Positions 30,882 to 39,967 of a DNA stretch of 64,000 nt are shown here, in pieces. The notes under the pieces are model-generated. The model ran no database searches. It saw nothing but the letters and a program-made list of their open reading frames with translations, and had not been told where the DNA came from. This DNA is from Planomonospora parontospora. GTDB lineage: Bacteria; Actinomycetota; Actinomycetes; Streptosporangiales; Streptosporangiaceae. Numbering within the stretch: position 1 is the first letter of the stretch; the number at the start of each line of letters is the position of its first letter. The stretch lies in NCBI GenBank assembly GCA_014647935.1, contig BMQD01000005.1, positions 147,676 through 211,675 of the forward strand, in the 5' to 3' direction. The translations under genes and the position numbers were made by a program.

Positions 30882-32012
30882 TCAGGTGGTGCTTGCTGCC
30901 GGCCCGGCCTGTCCGGCGTCGAACACCTCGGCGACCAGGCGCTGGGCCGCCTGCTGGAAGGCCGCTCCCAGCGACAGCTCGGCGTCGTCGACGTAGTTCA
31001 GCGCGGCGGTCAGGGTCTTGCTGCCGTCGGGCGTGCTGTACATCAGCGCCGCGTGGCCCGCGATGCCGCCGTTGTGGGTGATGACGGTGGCGCCGCCGTC
31101 GGTGGTCAGCACGAACACGCCCAGGCCGTAGTCCATGTTCGGGATGCCCGTCGGATGCGGGGTGCACATCTCGGCCAGCAGCGCGTCCGGCAGGAGCCTG
31201 CCGCCCATCAGGGCGGAGATGAACGTGTGCAGGTCGTGGGTGGTGGAGATCATGTCGCCGCCGCTGGAGATCCAGGAGGGGTCGTGCCGGGTGACGTCGA
31301 CCGTCTTCTGCTCTCCGGCGTCCTCGTAGCGGTAGTAGGCGTGGGCGTGCGGGGAGGGGATGTCCGTCTGACTGGTCGGCTGGACGGTGCCCGACAGGCC
31401 GAGCGGCCCCAGGATCAGCCGCTGCATCTCCTCGGCCACCGGGCGGCCGGTGACCTTCTCGATCAGCAGCCGGGCCAGCACGTAGTTGGTGTTGGAGTAG
31501 CTCCAGCCGGTGCCGGGCTCGAACCGCGCCGGCTTCGACAGCGCCAGCCGGACCAGCTCCTCCGGCCGGTAGGTCGTGAACCGGCCCTCCGCCCACTCCT
31601 TGCCCGAGGTGGTGGCGGGGGTCCCCGGCACGAATGTGCCGTCGGGGTCGTAGTCGCCGGTGAAGTTGAAGATCCCGCTGGTGTGCTGCAGCAGCATCCG
31701 CACCGTGATCCGCTCGTCCAGCCCGAACCCGGGCAGGTGGTCGGCCACCGGGGCGTCCAGTCCGATCCTGCCCTCGGCCACCAGTTGCAGCACCAGGGTC
31801 GCGGTGAAGGTCTTGGTGTTGCTGCCGATCCGGACGTGCCCGTCGACTGGCGGCCCGGCGGTGCCGCCCAGCTCAGCCGTCCCGGCGCTGGCGGTCCACT
31901 CGCCGTGCTCGTCGTGCACGCGCATCGTCACGCCGAGGAAACCGGAGCCGATCATCTCTTCGATGGTCTTGTGCAGCTGCGGGCGGGCCTGGATGCACTG
32001 GGTGGTGGACAT
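30882..32012 (-). CDS. Serine hydrolase of the beta-lactamase / D-Ala-D-Ala carboxypeptidase family
   Basis: 376 residues from the ATG at 32012 (AAGGAG 9 nt upstream). Class C-type penicillin-binding fold with SxxK as GSNTKTFTATLVLQL (about residue 63), YxN as GWSYSNTNYVLARLL, and the third motif HNGGIAGHAALMYS. No signal peptide is visible, so it is probably cytoplasmic, which argues for an esterase/peptidase role rather than secreted antibiotic resistance. It is 95 nt downstream of the DUF4097 gene in the same orientation, so the two likely form one transcript controlled by the divergent regulator at 33036. The long open frame upstream to 32723 is spurious. Confidence 0.87.
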   Translation of the reverse strand: MSTTQCIQARPQLHKTIEEMIGSGFLGVTMRVHDEHGEWTASAGTAELGGTAGPPVDGHVRIGSNTKTFTATLVLQLVAEGRIGLDAPVADHLPGFGLDERITVRMLLQHTSGIFNFTGDYDPDGTFVPGTPATTSGKEWAEGRFTTYRPEELVRLALSKPARFEPGTGWSYSNTNYVLARLLIEKVTGRPVAEEMQRLILGPLGLSGTVQPTSQTDIPSPHAHAYYRYEDAGEQKTVDVTRHDPSWISSGGDMISTTHDLHTFISALMGGRLLPDALLAEMCTPHPTGIPNMDYGLGVFVLTTDGGATVITHNGGIAGHAALMYSTPDGSKTLTAALNYVDDAELSLGAAFQQAAQRLVAEVFDAGQAGPAASTT

Positions 32013-32107
32013 GGTGGCGTGCTCCTTGAGGATTGTTGCGGAATTCAGCTGGAGGGAAGGGGCCGCTGCGCCTGACAGGCCCTTGGTTCGGGCCCTGCGG
32101 GGCGCTC

Positions 32108-32779
32108 TTACAGGCTGCGGGCGGTGATGTCGCCGTAGGCGGTGGTCGCGCGGATGGTCAGGTCGGCGGCGGCGCCGTCGGTGTTGGTCAGGGCGTTGTG
32201 GATGCGGCCGTAGGCGATGCCGGCGTCCAGGCACGCGGAGGCTCCGCGGGCGGCGCCGACCGAGATGTCGCCGTGCTCGGTGCGCAGCGTGGCCGTGCCG
32301 TGCACGGCCTCGGTGACGCGCAGGTCGCCCTTCTGGGTGCTGATCCGGGCGGGGCCGCCCAGGCGGCCGACCGAGACGTCGCCGGACTGGAGGGTCAGGT
32401 GGGCGCTTGCGGTCTCGTCGAGCTTGACGGTGCCGTGTGCGCCGGTGAAGGAGATGTCGCCGAGCCGTCCGACGCCCCGCAGTTCGGCGCTGGCGGCCTT
32501 GGCCTCGATGCGTGAGCCGGCGGGCAGCTGGACGGTCACCTCGACGGACCCGGAGGGGCCGAAGAGCTGGTTTCCGGGTTCGGGGGTGCGGATGCGCAGG
32601 ACGCCGTCGTCGTAGGTGACCGCGGTCTGCCGCGCCGCCTTGACGTCGCGGCTCTTGGAGGCGTCGGCGGGCAGGACCTCGACCGTGGTGTCGGCCCGGT
32701 CGGCGGCGATGAGGCGGATGCATCCCGCGGGGATGTCCAGGACCGCCGAGACCGGGGCGGGGGTGGCGAACTTCTGCAT
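32108..32779 (-). CDS. DUF4097 beta-strand repeat protein
   Basis: 223 residues, predicted right-handed beta-helix-like repeat protein of the DUF4097/adhesin-like family. Repeating patterns such as GDISFTGAHGTVKLDETASAH, GDVSVGRLGGPARI, GDLRVTEAVHGTATL, GDISVGAARG and GDITARSL are visible. No signal peptide or membrane segment. Such proteins are commonly encoded next to MarR/PadR-like regulators and transporters in actinomycetes; function is unknown. It begins close to an AT-rich control region shared with the divergent regulator. Confidence 0.8.
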   Translation of the reverse strand: MQKFATPAPVSAVLDIPAGCIRLIAADRADTTVEVLPADASKSRDVKAARQTAVTYDDGVLRIRTPEPGNQLFGPSGSVEVTVQLPAGSRIEAKAASAELRGVGRLGDISFTGAHGTVKLDETASAHLTLQSGDVSVGRLGGPARISTQKGDLRVTEAVHGTATLRTEHGDISVGAARGASACLDAGIAYGRIHNALTNTDGAAADLTIRATTAYGDITARSL

Positions 32780-33035
32780 GGTGCTCTCCTTCGTCCGTGT
32801 CGTGCTCTCCGTCGGCGTCTTGTTTCCGACAAGGGAAAAGCTACGTTGCCTTCACAATCTCAGCAACATGAATGTTGCATAAGATAATAGTTTCCGCAGG
32901 TAAGAGACCGAAAATCATTGCAAACGTTCTGGACTTAACGCAATGATCTCAAATGCTTTCGTTGCAATTGATGAAGGGTGAACGCTATGGTGCGGACAGC
33001 ACGGACCACGAAGAAGACCACGAAGGAGACTCCCG
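32780..33035. promoter_or_regulatory. AT-rich divergent promoter with inverted-repeat operators
   Basis: 256 bp between DUF4097 (minus) and the regulator (plus), much richer in A/T than its surroundings. A perfect inverted repeat GCAACAT-ga-ATGTTGC lies at 32863-32878. Related words (CATTGCAA, CGCAATG, CGTTGCAATTG, ACGTTGCC) recur between 32843 and 32970. They look like binding sites for the neighbouring HTH protein. AAGGAG before the ATG at 33036 is the regulator's ribosome site. Confidence 0.65.
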
Positions 33036-33770
33036 ATGCCGGGCGGCAGACTCACCCAGCAGGAACGCCAGCAGATCGCGCTGGGACTGGCCGACGGCCT
33101 CGCCTACGCGGAGATCGCCAGACGCCTCGACCGTCCGACCTCGACGGTCACCCGGGAGGTGATGCGCAACGGCGGCCCTGCCGCCTACCGCGCCGACCTC
33201 GCCCACCGCGCCACCGAGCGCCGCGCCCACCGCCGCAGGAAGGCCGCGCCCCCGGCTCCCGGTACGCCCCCGCAGGCCCACGGGCGCGACGCCGAAGCCG
33301 TACGCGAGTACGAGGAGACGTTCACCACCGTCTTCATGCAGTCGGGCCTGCCCACGATGACGGCCCGGGTACTGGCGAGCCTCTACACCACCGACACCGG
33401 CAGCCTCACCGCCGCCGAACTCGCCGGACGCCTTCAGGTCAGCCCGGCTTCCGTCTCCAAAGCGGTCGCGTTCCTCGACAGCCAGGGCCTCATCCGCCGC
33501 GAACGCGACGAACGCCGCCGCGAACGCTACGTCGTCGACGACGACGTCATATACCAGTCCACGATGGCCAGCGCCCGGTCCACCGCCCACCTCGGCGAGA
33601 TCGCCCGTCAGGGCGTGGGCGTCCTCGGCCCCGGCACCCCGGCCGCCGCCCGGCTGGAGAACATCGCCCGCTTCGTCGACTTCGTCTCCGAGAGCATCGC
33701 CCGCGCCGCGGACCAGGCCCGCGAGATCCTCCACACGAAACCCGGAACGACCTCGGACGGTTCTGCCTGA
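33036..33770 (+). CDS. Transcriptional regulator with IS30-type HTH plus MarR/GbsR-type winged HTH
   Basis: 244 residues. Residues about 5-50 form an IS30-transposase-like helix-turn-helix (LTQQERQQIALGLADGLAYA, EIARRLDRPTSTVTREVMRN). After a basic, Pro-rich linker, residues about 90-200 form a MarR/GbsR-like winged helix (TARVLASLYTTDTGSLTAAE, LQVSPASVSKAVAFLDSQGL, IRRERDERRRERYVVDDDV). No DDE transposase domain is present. Two DNA-binding modules in one protein and its divergent placement suggest that it controls DUF4097 and the hydrolase, probably also itself. Confidence 0.82.
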   Translation: MPGGRLTQQERQQIALGLADGLAYAEIARRLDRPTSTVTREVMRNGGPAAYRADLAHRATERRAHRRRKAAPPAPGTPPQAHGRDAEAVREYEETFTTVFMQSGLPTMTARVLASLYTTDTGSLTAAELAGRLQVSPASVSKAVAFLDSQGLIRRERDERRRERYVVDDDVIYQSTMASARSTAHLGEIARQGVGVLGPGTPAAARLENIARFVDFVSESIARAADQAREILHTKPGTTSDGSA

Positions 33771-33853
33771 ACGACATCCGGACCGGTAAGGATGGGCGCG
33801 GGACCGGCGGGGCGGCTGCCGCGACGACCCGATCGCTGCGACGGAGAGTGGAC

Positions 33854-34180
33854 ATGGGATTCATGGGCGGGATCTGGCGGGTGCTGCGCGGACGGGAGCT
33901 CGTCGGGGAGATCACCGTTGAGGACGCCGACTTCCCCTGGTTGCACGGGCGCTTCGCCCCCGGTCCGGCGTTCGCCGAGGTGAAGCCGCTGTTCGACCGC
34001 GATCTCGAACTGATGGAGGAGCAGCGGTGGGACGAATGGGATGAGGTGTACGAAGAGATTCGGAAGGCCGTCTCCATGGTGGCGCCGTCCGGTCCCGTCG
34101 CGGAGTTCCTCCTGCACGTCGAGAAGGACGAGGCGTGGTTCCGCTGGAGTGACGAGCCGTTCGACGAGAGCCGCGGGTGA
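33854..34180 (+). CDS. Small acidic protein of unknown function
   Basis: 108 residues from the ATG at 33854 (GGAG about 7 nt upstream; an in-frame GTG at 33848 is possible). Sequence features: GGIWRVLRGRELVGEITVED, then an acidic, Trp-rich segment (EEQRWDEWDEVYEEIRKAVS) and WFRWSDEPF near the end. No membrane segment or signal. Similar short proteins that describe themselves only by this motif order occur in actinomycetes, and I do not recognise a function. It is 84 nt downstream of the regulator and convergent with the HAD gene. Confidence 0.65.
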   Translation: MGFMGGIWRVLRGRELVGEITVEDADFPWLHGRFAPGPAFAEVKPLFDRDLELMEEQRWDEWDEVYEEIRKAVSMVAPSGPVAEFLLHVEKDEAWFRWSDEPFDESRG

Positions 34181-34232
34181 CCGCCAACCGCTGGCGCTGC
34201 CACCGCCGACGGGCGGGTCCGCCCGGAGCGGG

Positions 34233-34871
34233 CTACGAAGGGGACGGGCCGCGGCCCCCGTCCAGCAGCGGGGCCAGCGCCTCGCGCAGATCCGCGACCT
34301 CGCGGTAGAACACGCCGGTCATGCCGAGCGCGCGGGCGGCCTCGACGTTCTCCCGGCGATCGTCCACGAACAGGCAGCGCGCGGCGGTCGCTCCCGCCCG
34401 CTCGGCCGCGATCTCGTAGATCCGCCGCTCGGGCTTGGCCGCCCCGACCCGGGCACTGCTGACGACGTCGTCGAAGGCGTACGTCAGGCCCAGCGTCTGA
34501 AGGTCGTCTTCCAACTGGGCCGTCGCGTTGGTCACCAGCACGACCGGCACCCGGGCCTGAGCCCGGCGCAGCAGGCCGAGGACCTCCTCGTCGACCCGGA
34601 CGCGGGCCTCGGCGAACGCCCGTCCCAGGGCCCCGGCCTGCTCGGCCGAGCCGAGCAGGCGCTCCAGTTCGGCGACGATCGAGGTCATCCACCGGGCGGT
34701 CGTGATCTGCCCCCGCGTCACGGGATCCAGCCGTTCAGGTGCCAGGGCGATCTTCATCGTGGTGCCCTCGGCGAGGCCGCAGGCACGTTCGAGAGCGGTC
34801 ACCTCACCGGCGTCGTAATGGCGGACGACGCCGTCGAAGTCGCACAGCACCGCGTCGTAGGGCAGTCCCAC
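34233..34871 (-). CDS. HAD-superfamily hydrolase
   Basis: 212 residues from the GTG at 34871 (AGGAGG 4-5 nt upstream). HAD motif I is AVLCDFDGVVRHYD with the nucleophile aspartate, motif II VPVVLVTNATAQ, the conserved lysine in AAKPERRIYEIAAE and motif III ARCLFVDDRRENVEAARALG. The alpha-helical cap after motif I is small (C1 type). Likely a phosphatase with unknown substrate. It is divergent from the NRPS operon, and nothing links it to the pathway beyond position. Confidence 0.88.
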   Translation of the reverse strand: MGLPYDAVLCDFDGVVRHYDAGEVTALERACGLAEGTTMKIALAPERLDPVTRGQITTARWMTSIVAELERLLGSAEQAGALGRAFAEARVRVDEEVLGLLRRAQARVPVVLVTNATAQLEDDLQTLGLTYAFDDVVSSARVGAAKPERRIYEIAAERAGATAARCLFVDDRRENVEAARALGMTGVFYREVADLREALAPLLDGGRGPSPS

Positions 34872-35173
34872 CGCTCCTCCTGAATCCGCCTTCCGCGAAG
34901 GCCCACGCCGATTATGGGGCGGGTCGCGGGGATCGTCATCAGGCGGCACCGGCCGGCGCGGGTTCCACACCGGAGGACGCGGTCGTTCTCACGGTCATCG
35001 GCGCGCTCATCTGGGAGAACGCGAACGCCCGTATTCGCGGGCGAAATCCCAAGCCGGTCGCAAGACGCTCGCAAGTCGCCTGGATCAAGATCTCGACCAT
35101 AAGCGCCGATCGGTCGGACGATTTCCGGGATTTCTCGTCACCGGGTGTGATTTCAGCTGGAGAAGAGGACGAA
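34872..35173. promoter_or_regulatory. Divergent control region between HAD gene and NRPS operon
   Basis: 302 bp without a gene. On the minus strand CATAAT near 34911-34916 could be the -10 of the HAD gene. Toward the NRPS there is a hairpin CGCCCG-tattcg-CGGGCG (about 35025-35042) and repeated TCGCAAG words. No known regulator box is recognised. A GAGGA ribosome site precedes the NRPS GTG. Confidence 0.45.
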
Positions 35174-38100
35174 GTGACCGTTGATGTGGCACGCATCGAT
35201 GCGGCGGGCCGCCGTGTCCCGGCGGCGGCAGGGGGACCCGGCACGCCGGGGCGCGTCCACGAGGCGATAGAGGCCCAGTGCCGGCGCACTCCGGAGCGCA
35301 CCGCCGTCGTGGCGGGCACGAGCCGCCTCAGCTACGCCGAGCTGGACCGCAGGGCCGACGGCGTCGCACGCACCCTGGCCGGCCGCGGCATCGGGCGGGG
35401 CGATCTGGTCGGGATCTGCCTGGAGCGCGGCGAGTGGCTGCTCCCCGCGCTGGTGGGGGTGTGGAAGTCGGGAGCGGCGTACGTGCCGCTGGACCCCGCC
35501 TACCCGGCCGAGCGGTTGCGGTTCATGGCGGAGGACGCCGCGGTGGCCGCGGTGGTCACCTCGGCCGCGCTGCGCGAGACCGCGGCCCTGACCGGGGCCG
35601 GGGCCGTACTCGTCGGCGACGTGGAACCGGGCGAAGGGGCGCCGCGGGGGGTCGGAGAACCGGGTGACGGGATCCTGCGGGTGGCCGGGGACCCGGGGGA
35701 CGCTGCGTACGTCATCTACACCTCCGGTTCCACCGGGACGCCCAAGGGCGTGGTGGTGGAGCACCGCAACACCATGAACCTGCTGACCTGGGAGGCGTCG
35801 GCGTACACCGCCGAGGAGCTGAGCGGCATGCTGGCCGGCGCCTCCATCTGCTTCGACGCGTCGATCACCCAGCTCTTCCTGCCCCTGATCACCGGCGGGA
35901 CGGTCATCCTGGCCGAGAACGTGCTGGCGCTGCCGACCCTGCCGGCCCGGGACGAGGTGACCACGGTCTACGGGGTCCCCTCCGCGCTGGCGGTGCTGCT
36001 GCGCGAGCCGCTGCCGGGCGGGGTGCGCGCGGTGTTCTCCGGCGGCGAGCAGCTGACCGGCGCCCTGGTCCGGCGGATCTACGCCAACCCGGGGGTGCGC
36101 CGGGTGCTGAACCTGTACGGCCCGACCGAGTGCACCACCTCCTGCACCTTCGCCGAGGTGGGCCGGGACGACGAGGGCGAGCCGCCGCTCGGCGCGCCGA
36201 TGGCCGGTGCGCTGCTCTCGGTGCGCGACGCGGACGGCGACCCCGTCCCGGACGGCGAGCTGGGCGAGCTGTGGATCGGCGGGCCGGGGGTGACCCGCGG
36301 CTACCTGGGCCGTGAGTCGCCCGCGTTCCGCACCGAGCCGGACGGAGGCCGCGTCTACCGCAGCGGGGACCTGGTACGGCGGGTGGACGGCGTGCTGCGC
36401 TACGCCGGCCGGGCCGACGACCAGGTCAAGATCCGCGGTTACCGGGTGGAGCCGGCCGAGGTGGAGGCGGTGCTGGGCCGCCATCCCGCGGTGCGCCGGG
36501 CCGTCGTGCTGGCCGTCGCGGACGACGACGGGACCGCCTACCTGGCCGGCCACGCGGCGGCCTCCGGCGTGGGCGAGCCGGAGCTGCGGGACTGGCTGCG
36601 CGCCCGGCTGCCCGATCACCTGGTGCCGACCCGGATCGGCGTGGCCGAGGAGCTCCCGCTCGCCCCCAACGGCAAGGTGGACCGGGCGGCCCTGCCCGTG
36701 CTCGGCGCCGCCCGGCCGTCCGGCGCGGCACCGGTCGCGCCCCGCACCGAGGACGAGCGCCTGGTGGCGGAGGTGATCGCGGGGGTGCTGGGCCTGCCGC
36801 AGGTCGGCGTGCACGATCGCTTCGCCGACCTGGGCGGGCACTCGCTGGCCGCGGCCCGGGTGGTCACCGAGCTGTCCCGCCGGCTGGGGCGCACCGTGCC
36901 CCTGGCGGCCTTCCTGGCCTCCCCCACCGCGGCGGGCCTGGCCGCCGGGCTGGACCGGGCCGGGCCGGCGGCGGTACGGCGGAGCGGCCGGTCCCGGTAC
37001 CCGCTCACCGACATGCAGCGCCAGTTCTGGACCCTGAGCCGGCTCCATCCGCACAGCCCGGTCACCACGCTGGGGATCCGGCTGCGCGTGCGCGGCCTGC
37101 GGGAGGCCGCGCCGCTGAGGTCGGCCCTGGACGCGGTCGTCCGCCGGCACGAGGTGCTGCGCAGCACGGTCGCCGTCGACGCGGACGGCGTGCCGTACGC
37201 CGTGGTGCACCCGCCGGCGGCCGTGCCCCTGGTCGAGCATCCCGTGGGCGAGGACCCGGAGAAGGTGGCCAGGGCGGCGGCCGCGCACGTGTTCGACCTG
37301 ACGGGCGAGGTGCCGCTGCTCCGGGCCGAGCTGTGCCGGGTCGGCGAGGCGGAGGCCGAGCTGGTGGTCGTGGTGGACCACATCGCCTTCGACGGCGGAT
37401 CGGTCGCGGTGCTGATGGAGGAACTGGCCGCCGAGCTGGCCGGCGGGCCGGTCCCCGGGCCCGTGGTCCAGTTCGGCGACGTGGCCGTGCAGGAGCGGGA
37501 GCGGCCGGATCCGGCGCCGCTGCGGGAGTTCTGGCGGGACGAGCTGGCCGGGGCGCCGGTGGCGGACCCGGTGCCCGCGGACCTGACGGCCGGACGGGTG
37601 ATCCGTGCGCTGCCCGAGGAGTTCGAGGCGGGCGTGGGCGCGCTGGCCCGGGACTGCCGCGCGACCCCGTTCGCGGTCTACCTGGCCGCGCTGGCCCTGG
37701 CCTCCGGCGAGCCCGACACGCTGGTCGGTGTGGTCGCGGCGCGGCGGGCCCGGCCGGAGCTGACCGGGGTCATCGGCCCGCTGGTGGACACGGTGCCGGT
37801 GCGGCTGCGGCCGACCGGCGCGCTGACCTTCCGGGATCTGGTCCGGCAGGCGGCCGACGCGGCCACGCGGGCCCTGGTCCACCAGGAGGTCCCCGCCGGC
37901 GACCTGCCCCGCGCCCCGGTACTGCTGGCCATGCAGCACGCCGAGGTGCCGGTGCGCCTGGGCGCGCTGGAGCTCCTCACCGACCTGGGCTCGGGCGCCA
38001 CGGGTCACGAGTTCGGCGTTCTGGTCAACCGGACCGCGGACGGCGCCGAGCTGCAGCTGGAGTACGGCGTCGCCCGGATCGACCCGGTGCGGGCCGAGGC

Positions 38101-39967
38101 GTACCTGGACCGGCTGATGTGGCTGCTGCGGTGCGCGCTGGCCGACCCGGACCGGCCGCTGCCGGCCTTCGAGCTCGTCATGCCGGACGAACGCGCCGCC
38201 CTGCTGGCCGCCGCGGCCGGACCGGAGGTTCCGGAGTTCCCCGAGACGGTGCCGCACGCGCTGGCGGCCCACACCGGCGGGACGGCCGTGGTCGGCCCGG
38301 ACGGCGCCTCGATCGGCTACCCGGAACTGCACGACTGGTCGGGCCGGGTGGCCGCGGCGCTGCTGGAGCACGGCGTGGCGCCGGGCGAGGTGGTCGGGGT
38401 CTGCCTGCCCCGCGACCACCTGATGCCGGCGGCCCTGCTGGCGGTGTGGCGGGCCGGGGCGGCGTACCTGCCGCTGGACCCGGAGCACCCGGCCGAGCGG
38501 CTGCGCCGGCTGGCCGAGGACGCCGGCGCGCGCGTGGTGCTCACCCGCGGCGGGGCGGCCGCCGTCCCCGGCGTCACCGTCCTGGACGCCGACGACCTGG
38601 CCGCCGCCCCCGCCGCTCCCGGCGGGCCGGTGGAGCTGCCGGAGGTGCGGGGCGGGGACCTGGCCTACGTGCTGCACACCTCCGGCTCCACCGGGACGCC
38701 CAAGGGCGTGGAGGTCACCCACGGCAACCTGGCCGCCTACGTGGCCGGGCTGGTGTCCGAGCTGGGCCTGGGCCCCTGGGACGTGCAGCCGGTCGTGGCG
38801 CCGCTGACCTTCGACACCTCCGCCTCCGAACTGTGGAGCATGCTGAGCGTCGGCGGCACCTGCGTGGTGGTGGACCGGGCCACGGCCGTGGACGGGCACG
38901 CGCTGGCCGCGCGGATCGCGGACAGCGGGGCGACGGTGGTCGACCTGGTGCCCACCACCTACCGGATGCTGCTGGCCGCGGACTGGGCCGGGGATCCGGG
39001 GCTGCTGGCCATCGCGGGCGGGGAGACCCTCGACGCGGCCCTGGCCGGGCAGATCCTGCCCCGGGTCCGGGAGCTGTGGAACACCTACGGCCCCACCGAG
39101 GCCACCGTCGCCTCGATCCAGCACCGGGTGCGCCCGCACGAGCCGGGGCCGGTGCCGATCGGGCTGCCGATGCCGGGGGAACGGGCCTACGTGGTCGACT
39201 CCGAGCTGCGGCTGGCGGCGCCGGGCGCGGTGGGCGAGCTGCTGCTGGGCGGCGCCGGGGTGACCCGGGGCTACCGGGGCCGGCCGGAGCTGACCGCGGC
39301 CGCGTTCGTCGACGACCCGTTCGTCCCCGGCGGCCGGTGCTACCGGACCGGGGACCTGGTGCGGTGGCGGCCGGACGGGACGCTGGAGTTCCACGGCCGC
39401 AGGGACCACCAGGTGAAGGTGCGCGGATACCGGATCGAACCGGGCGAGATCGAGGCGGTGCTGCGCGAGGTGGCGGACGGGGCGGTGGCCGTGGCCGGTT
39501 CGGGCGCGCAGGCGCACCTGGTCGGCTACGTCGTGCCGGAGACGGCCGACCCCGCCGCGGCCGAGCGGCATCTGCGGTCGCGGCTGCCCGGCCACATGGT
39601 GCCCCGGCGGTGGGTCGTGCTGCCCGCCCTGCCCACCCTGCCCAGCGGCAAGGTGGACCGGCGGGCCCTGCCCGAGCCGGTCGACGATCCCGCGGCCGGG
39701 CGCGTCGCGCCCGGCACCGACCCCGAACGCCTGGTGGCCGCCGTGTGGAGCGCCGTGCTGGAGCGGTCCCCGATCTGGGCCGACGACGACTTCTTCGCCC
39801 TGGGCGGCCACTCCTTCGCCGCGACCCGGGTGGTCGGCCGGCTCCGCGAGACGTTGATGGTGCCCGTTCCGGTGCGGCTGCTGTTCGAGCGGCCGGTGCT
39901 CGCCGACTTCGCCGCCGGGCTGGAAGAACTGATCCTCACCGAACTGATGAACGGGAGCGACGCATGA
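35174..39967 (+). CDS. Nonribosomal peptide synthetase, A-T-C-A-T (loading plus one extension module)
   Basis: 1597 residues from the GTG at 35174 (GAGGA 5 nt upstream). Domains: A1 (about 20-510; YTSGSTGTPKG at 182, FDASITQ at 227, LYGPTEC, NGKVDR), T1 (LGGHS, Ser557), C (about 590-1010; DHIAFDG with catalytic His736), A2 (about 1025-1480; HTSGSTGTPKG at 1168, FDTSASELW, TYGPTEA, SGKVDR) and T2 (LGGHS, Ser1547). There is no C domain before A1, so it should initiate the peptide. Eye alignment to GrsA gives specificity residues D-A-T-Y-F-G-L-T-S for A1 and D-T-S-D-I-G-T-V-A for A2; I recognise neither. The stop overlaps the next gene (ATGA). Confidence 0.95.
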   Translation: MTVDVARIDAAGRRVPAAAGGPGTPGRVHEAIEAQCRRTPERTAVVAGTSRLSYAELDRRADGVARTLAGRGIGRGDLVGICLERGEWLLPALVGVWKSGAAYVPLDPAYPAERLRFMAEDAAVAAVVTSAALRETAALTGAGAVLVGDVEPGEGAPRGVGEPGDGILRVAGDPGDAAYVIYTSGSTGTPKGVVVEHRNTMNLLTWEASAYTAEELSGMLAGASICFDASITQLFLPLITGGTVILAENVLALPTLPARDEVTTVYGVPSALAVLLREPLPGGVRAVFSGGEQLTGALVRRIYANPGVRRVLNLYGPTECTTSCTFAEVGRDDEGEPPLGAPMAGALLSVRDADGDPVPDGELGELWIGGPGVTRGYLGRESPAFRTEPDGGRVYRSGDLVRRVDGVLRYAGRADDQVKIRGYRVEPAEVEAVLGRHPAVRRAVVLAVADDDGTAYLAGHAAASGVGEPELRDWLRARLPDHLVPTRIGVAEELPLAPNGKVDRAALPVLGAARPSGAAPVAPRTEDERLVAEVIAGVLGLPQVGVHDRFADLGGHSLAAARVVTELSRRLGRTVPLAAFLASPTAAGLAAGLDRAGPAAVRRSGRSRYPLTDMQRQFWTLSRLHPHSPVTTLGIRLRVRGLREAAPLRSALDAVVRRHEVLRSTVAVDADGVPYAVVHPPAAVPLVEHPVGEDPEKVARAAAAHVFDLTGEVPLLRAELCRVGEAEAELVVVVDHIAFDGGSVAVLMEELAAELAGGPVPGPVVQFGDVAVQERERPDPAPLREFWRDELAGAPVADPVPADLTAGRVIRALPEEFEAGVGALARDCRATPFAVYLAALALASGEPDTLVGVVAARRARPELTGVIGPLVDTVPVRLRPTGALTFRDLVRQAADAATRALVHQEVPAGDLPRAPVLLAMQHAEVPVRLGALELLTDLGSGATGHEFGVLVNRTADGAELQLEYGVARIDPVRAEAYLDRLMWLLRCALADPDRPLPAFELVMPDERAALLAAAAGPEVPEFPETVPHALAAHTGGTAVVGPDGASIGYPELHDWSGRVAAALLEHGVAPGEVVGVCLPRDHLMPAALLAVWRAGAAYLPLDPEHPAERLRRLAEDAGARVVLTRGGAAAVPGVTVLDADDLAAAPAAPGGPVELPEVRGGDLAYVLHTSGSTGTPKGVEVTHGNLAAYVAGLVSELGLGPWDVQPVVAPLTFDTSASELWSMLSVGGTCVVVDRATAVDGHALAARIADSGATVVDLVPTTYRMLLAADWAGDPGLLAIAGGETLDAALAGQILPRVRELWNTYGPTEATVASIQHRVRPHEPGPVPIGLPMPGERAYVVDSELRLAAPGAVGELLLGGAGVTRGYRGRPELTAAAFVDDPFVPGGRCYRTGDLVRWRPDGTLEFHGRRDHQVKVRGYRIEPGEIEAVLREVADGAVAVAGSGAQAHLVGYVVPETADPAAAERHLRSRLPGHMVPRRWVVLPALPTLPSGKVDRRALPEPVDDPAAGRVAPGTDPERLVAAVWSAVLERSPIWADDDFFALGGHSFAATRVVGRLRETLMVPVPVRLLFERPVLADFAAGLEELILTELMNGSDA

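Noticed and set aside
30882-32723. 613-residue version of the serine hydrolase.
   Set aside because: The first about 236 residues are an Arg/Pro-rich shadow of the DUF4097 gene; the ATG at 32012 with AAGGAG is the real start.
33036-33180. IS30 transposase fragment suggesting an insertion sequence.
   Set aside because: Only the HTH is present, no DDE domain, terminal inverted repeats or target duplication are seen, and it is in frame with a winged-helix regulator.
37333-39963. The open frame of the second NRPS extends about 2.6 kb upstream of 39964.
   Set aside because: The extension is a GC-rich shadow of the first NRPS in another frame with no domain content; the ATG overlapping the previous stop is the natural start.
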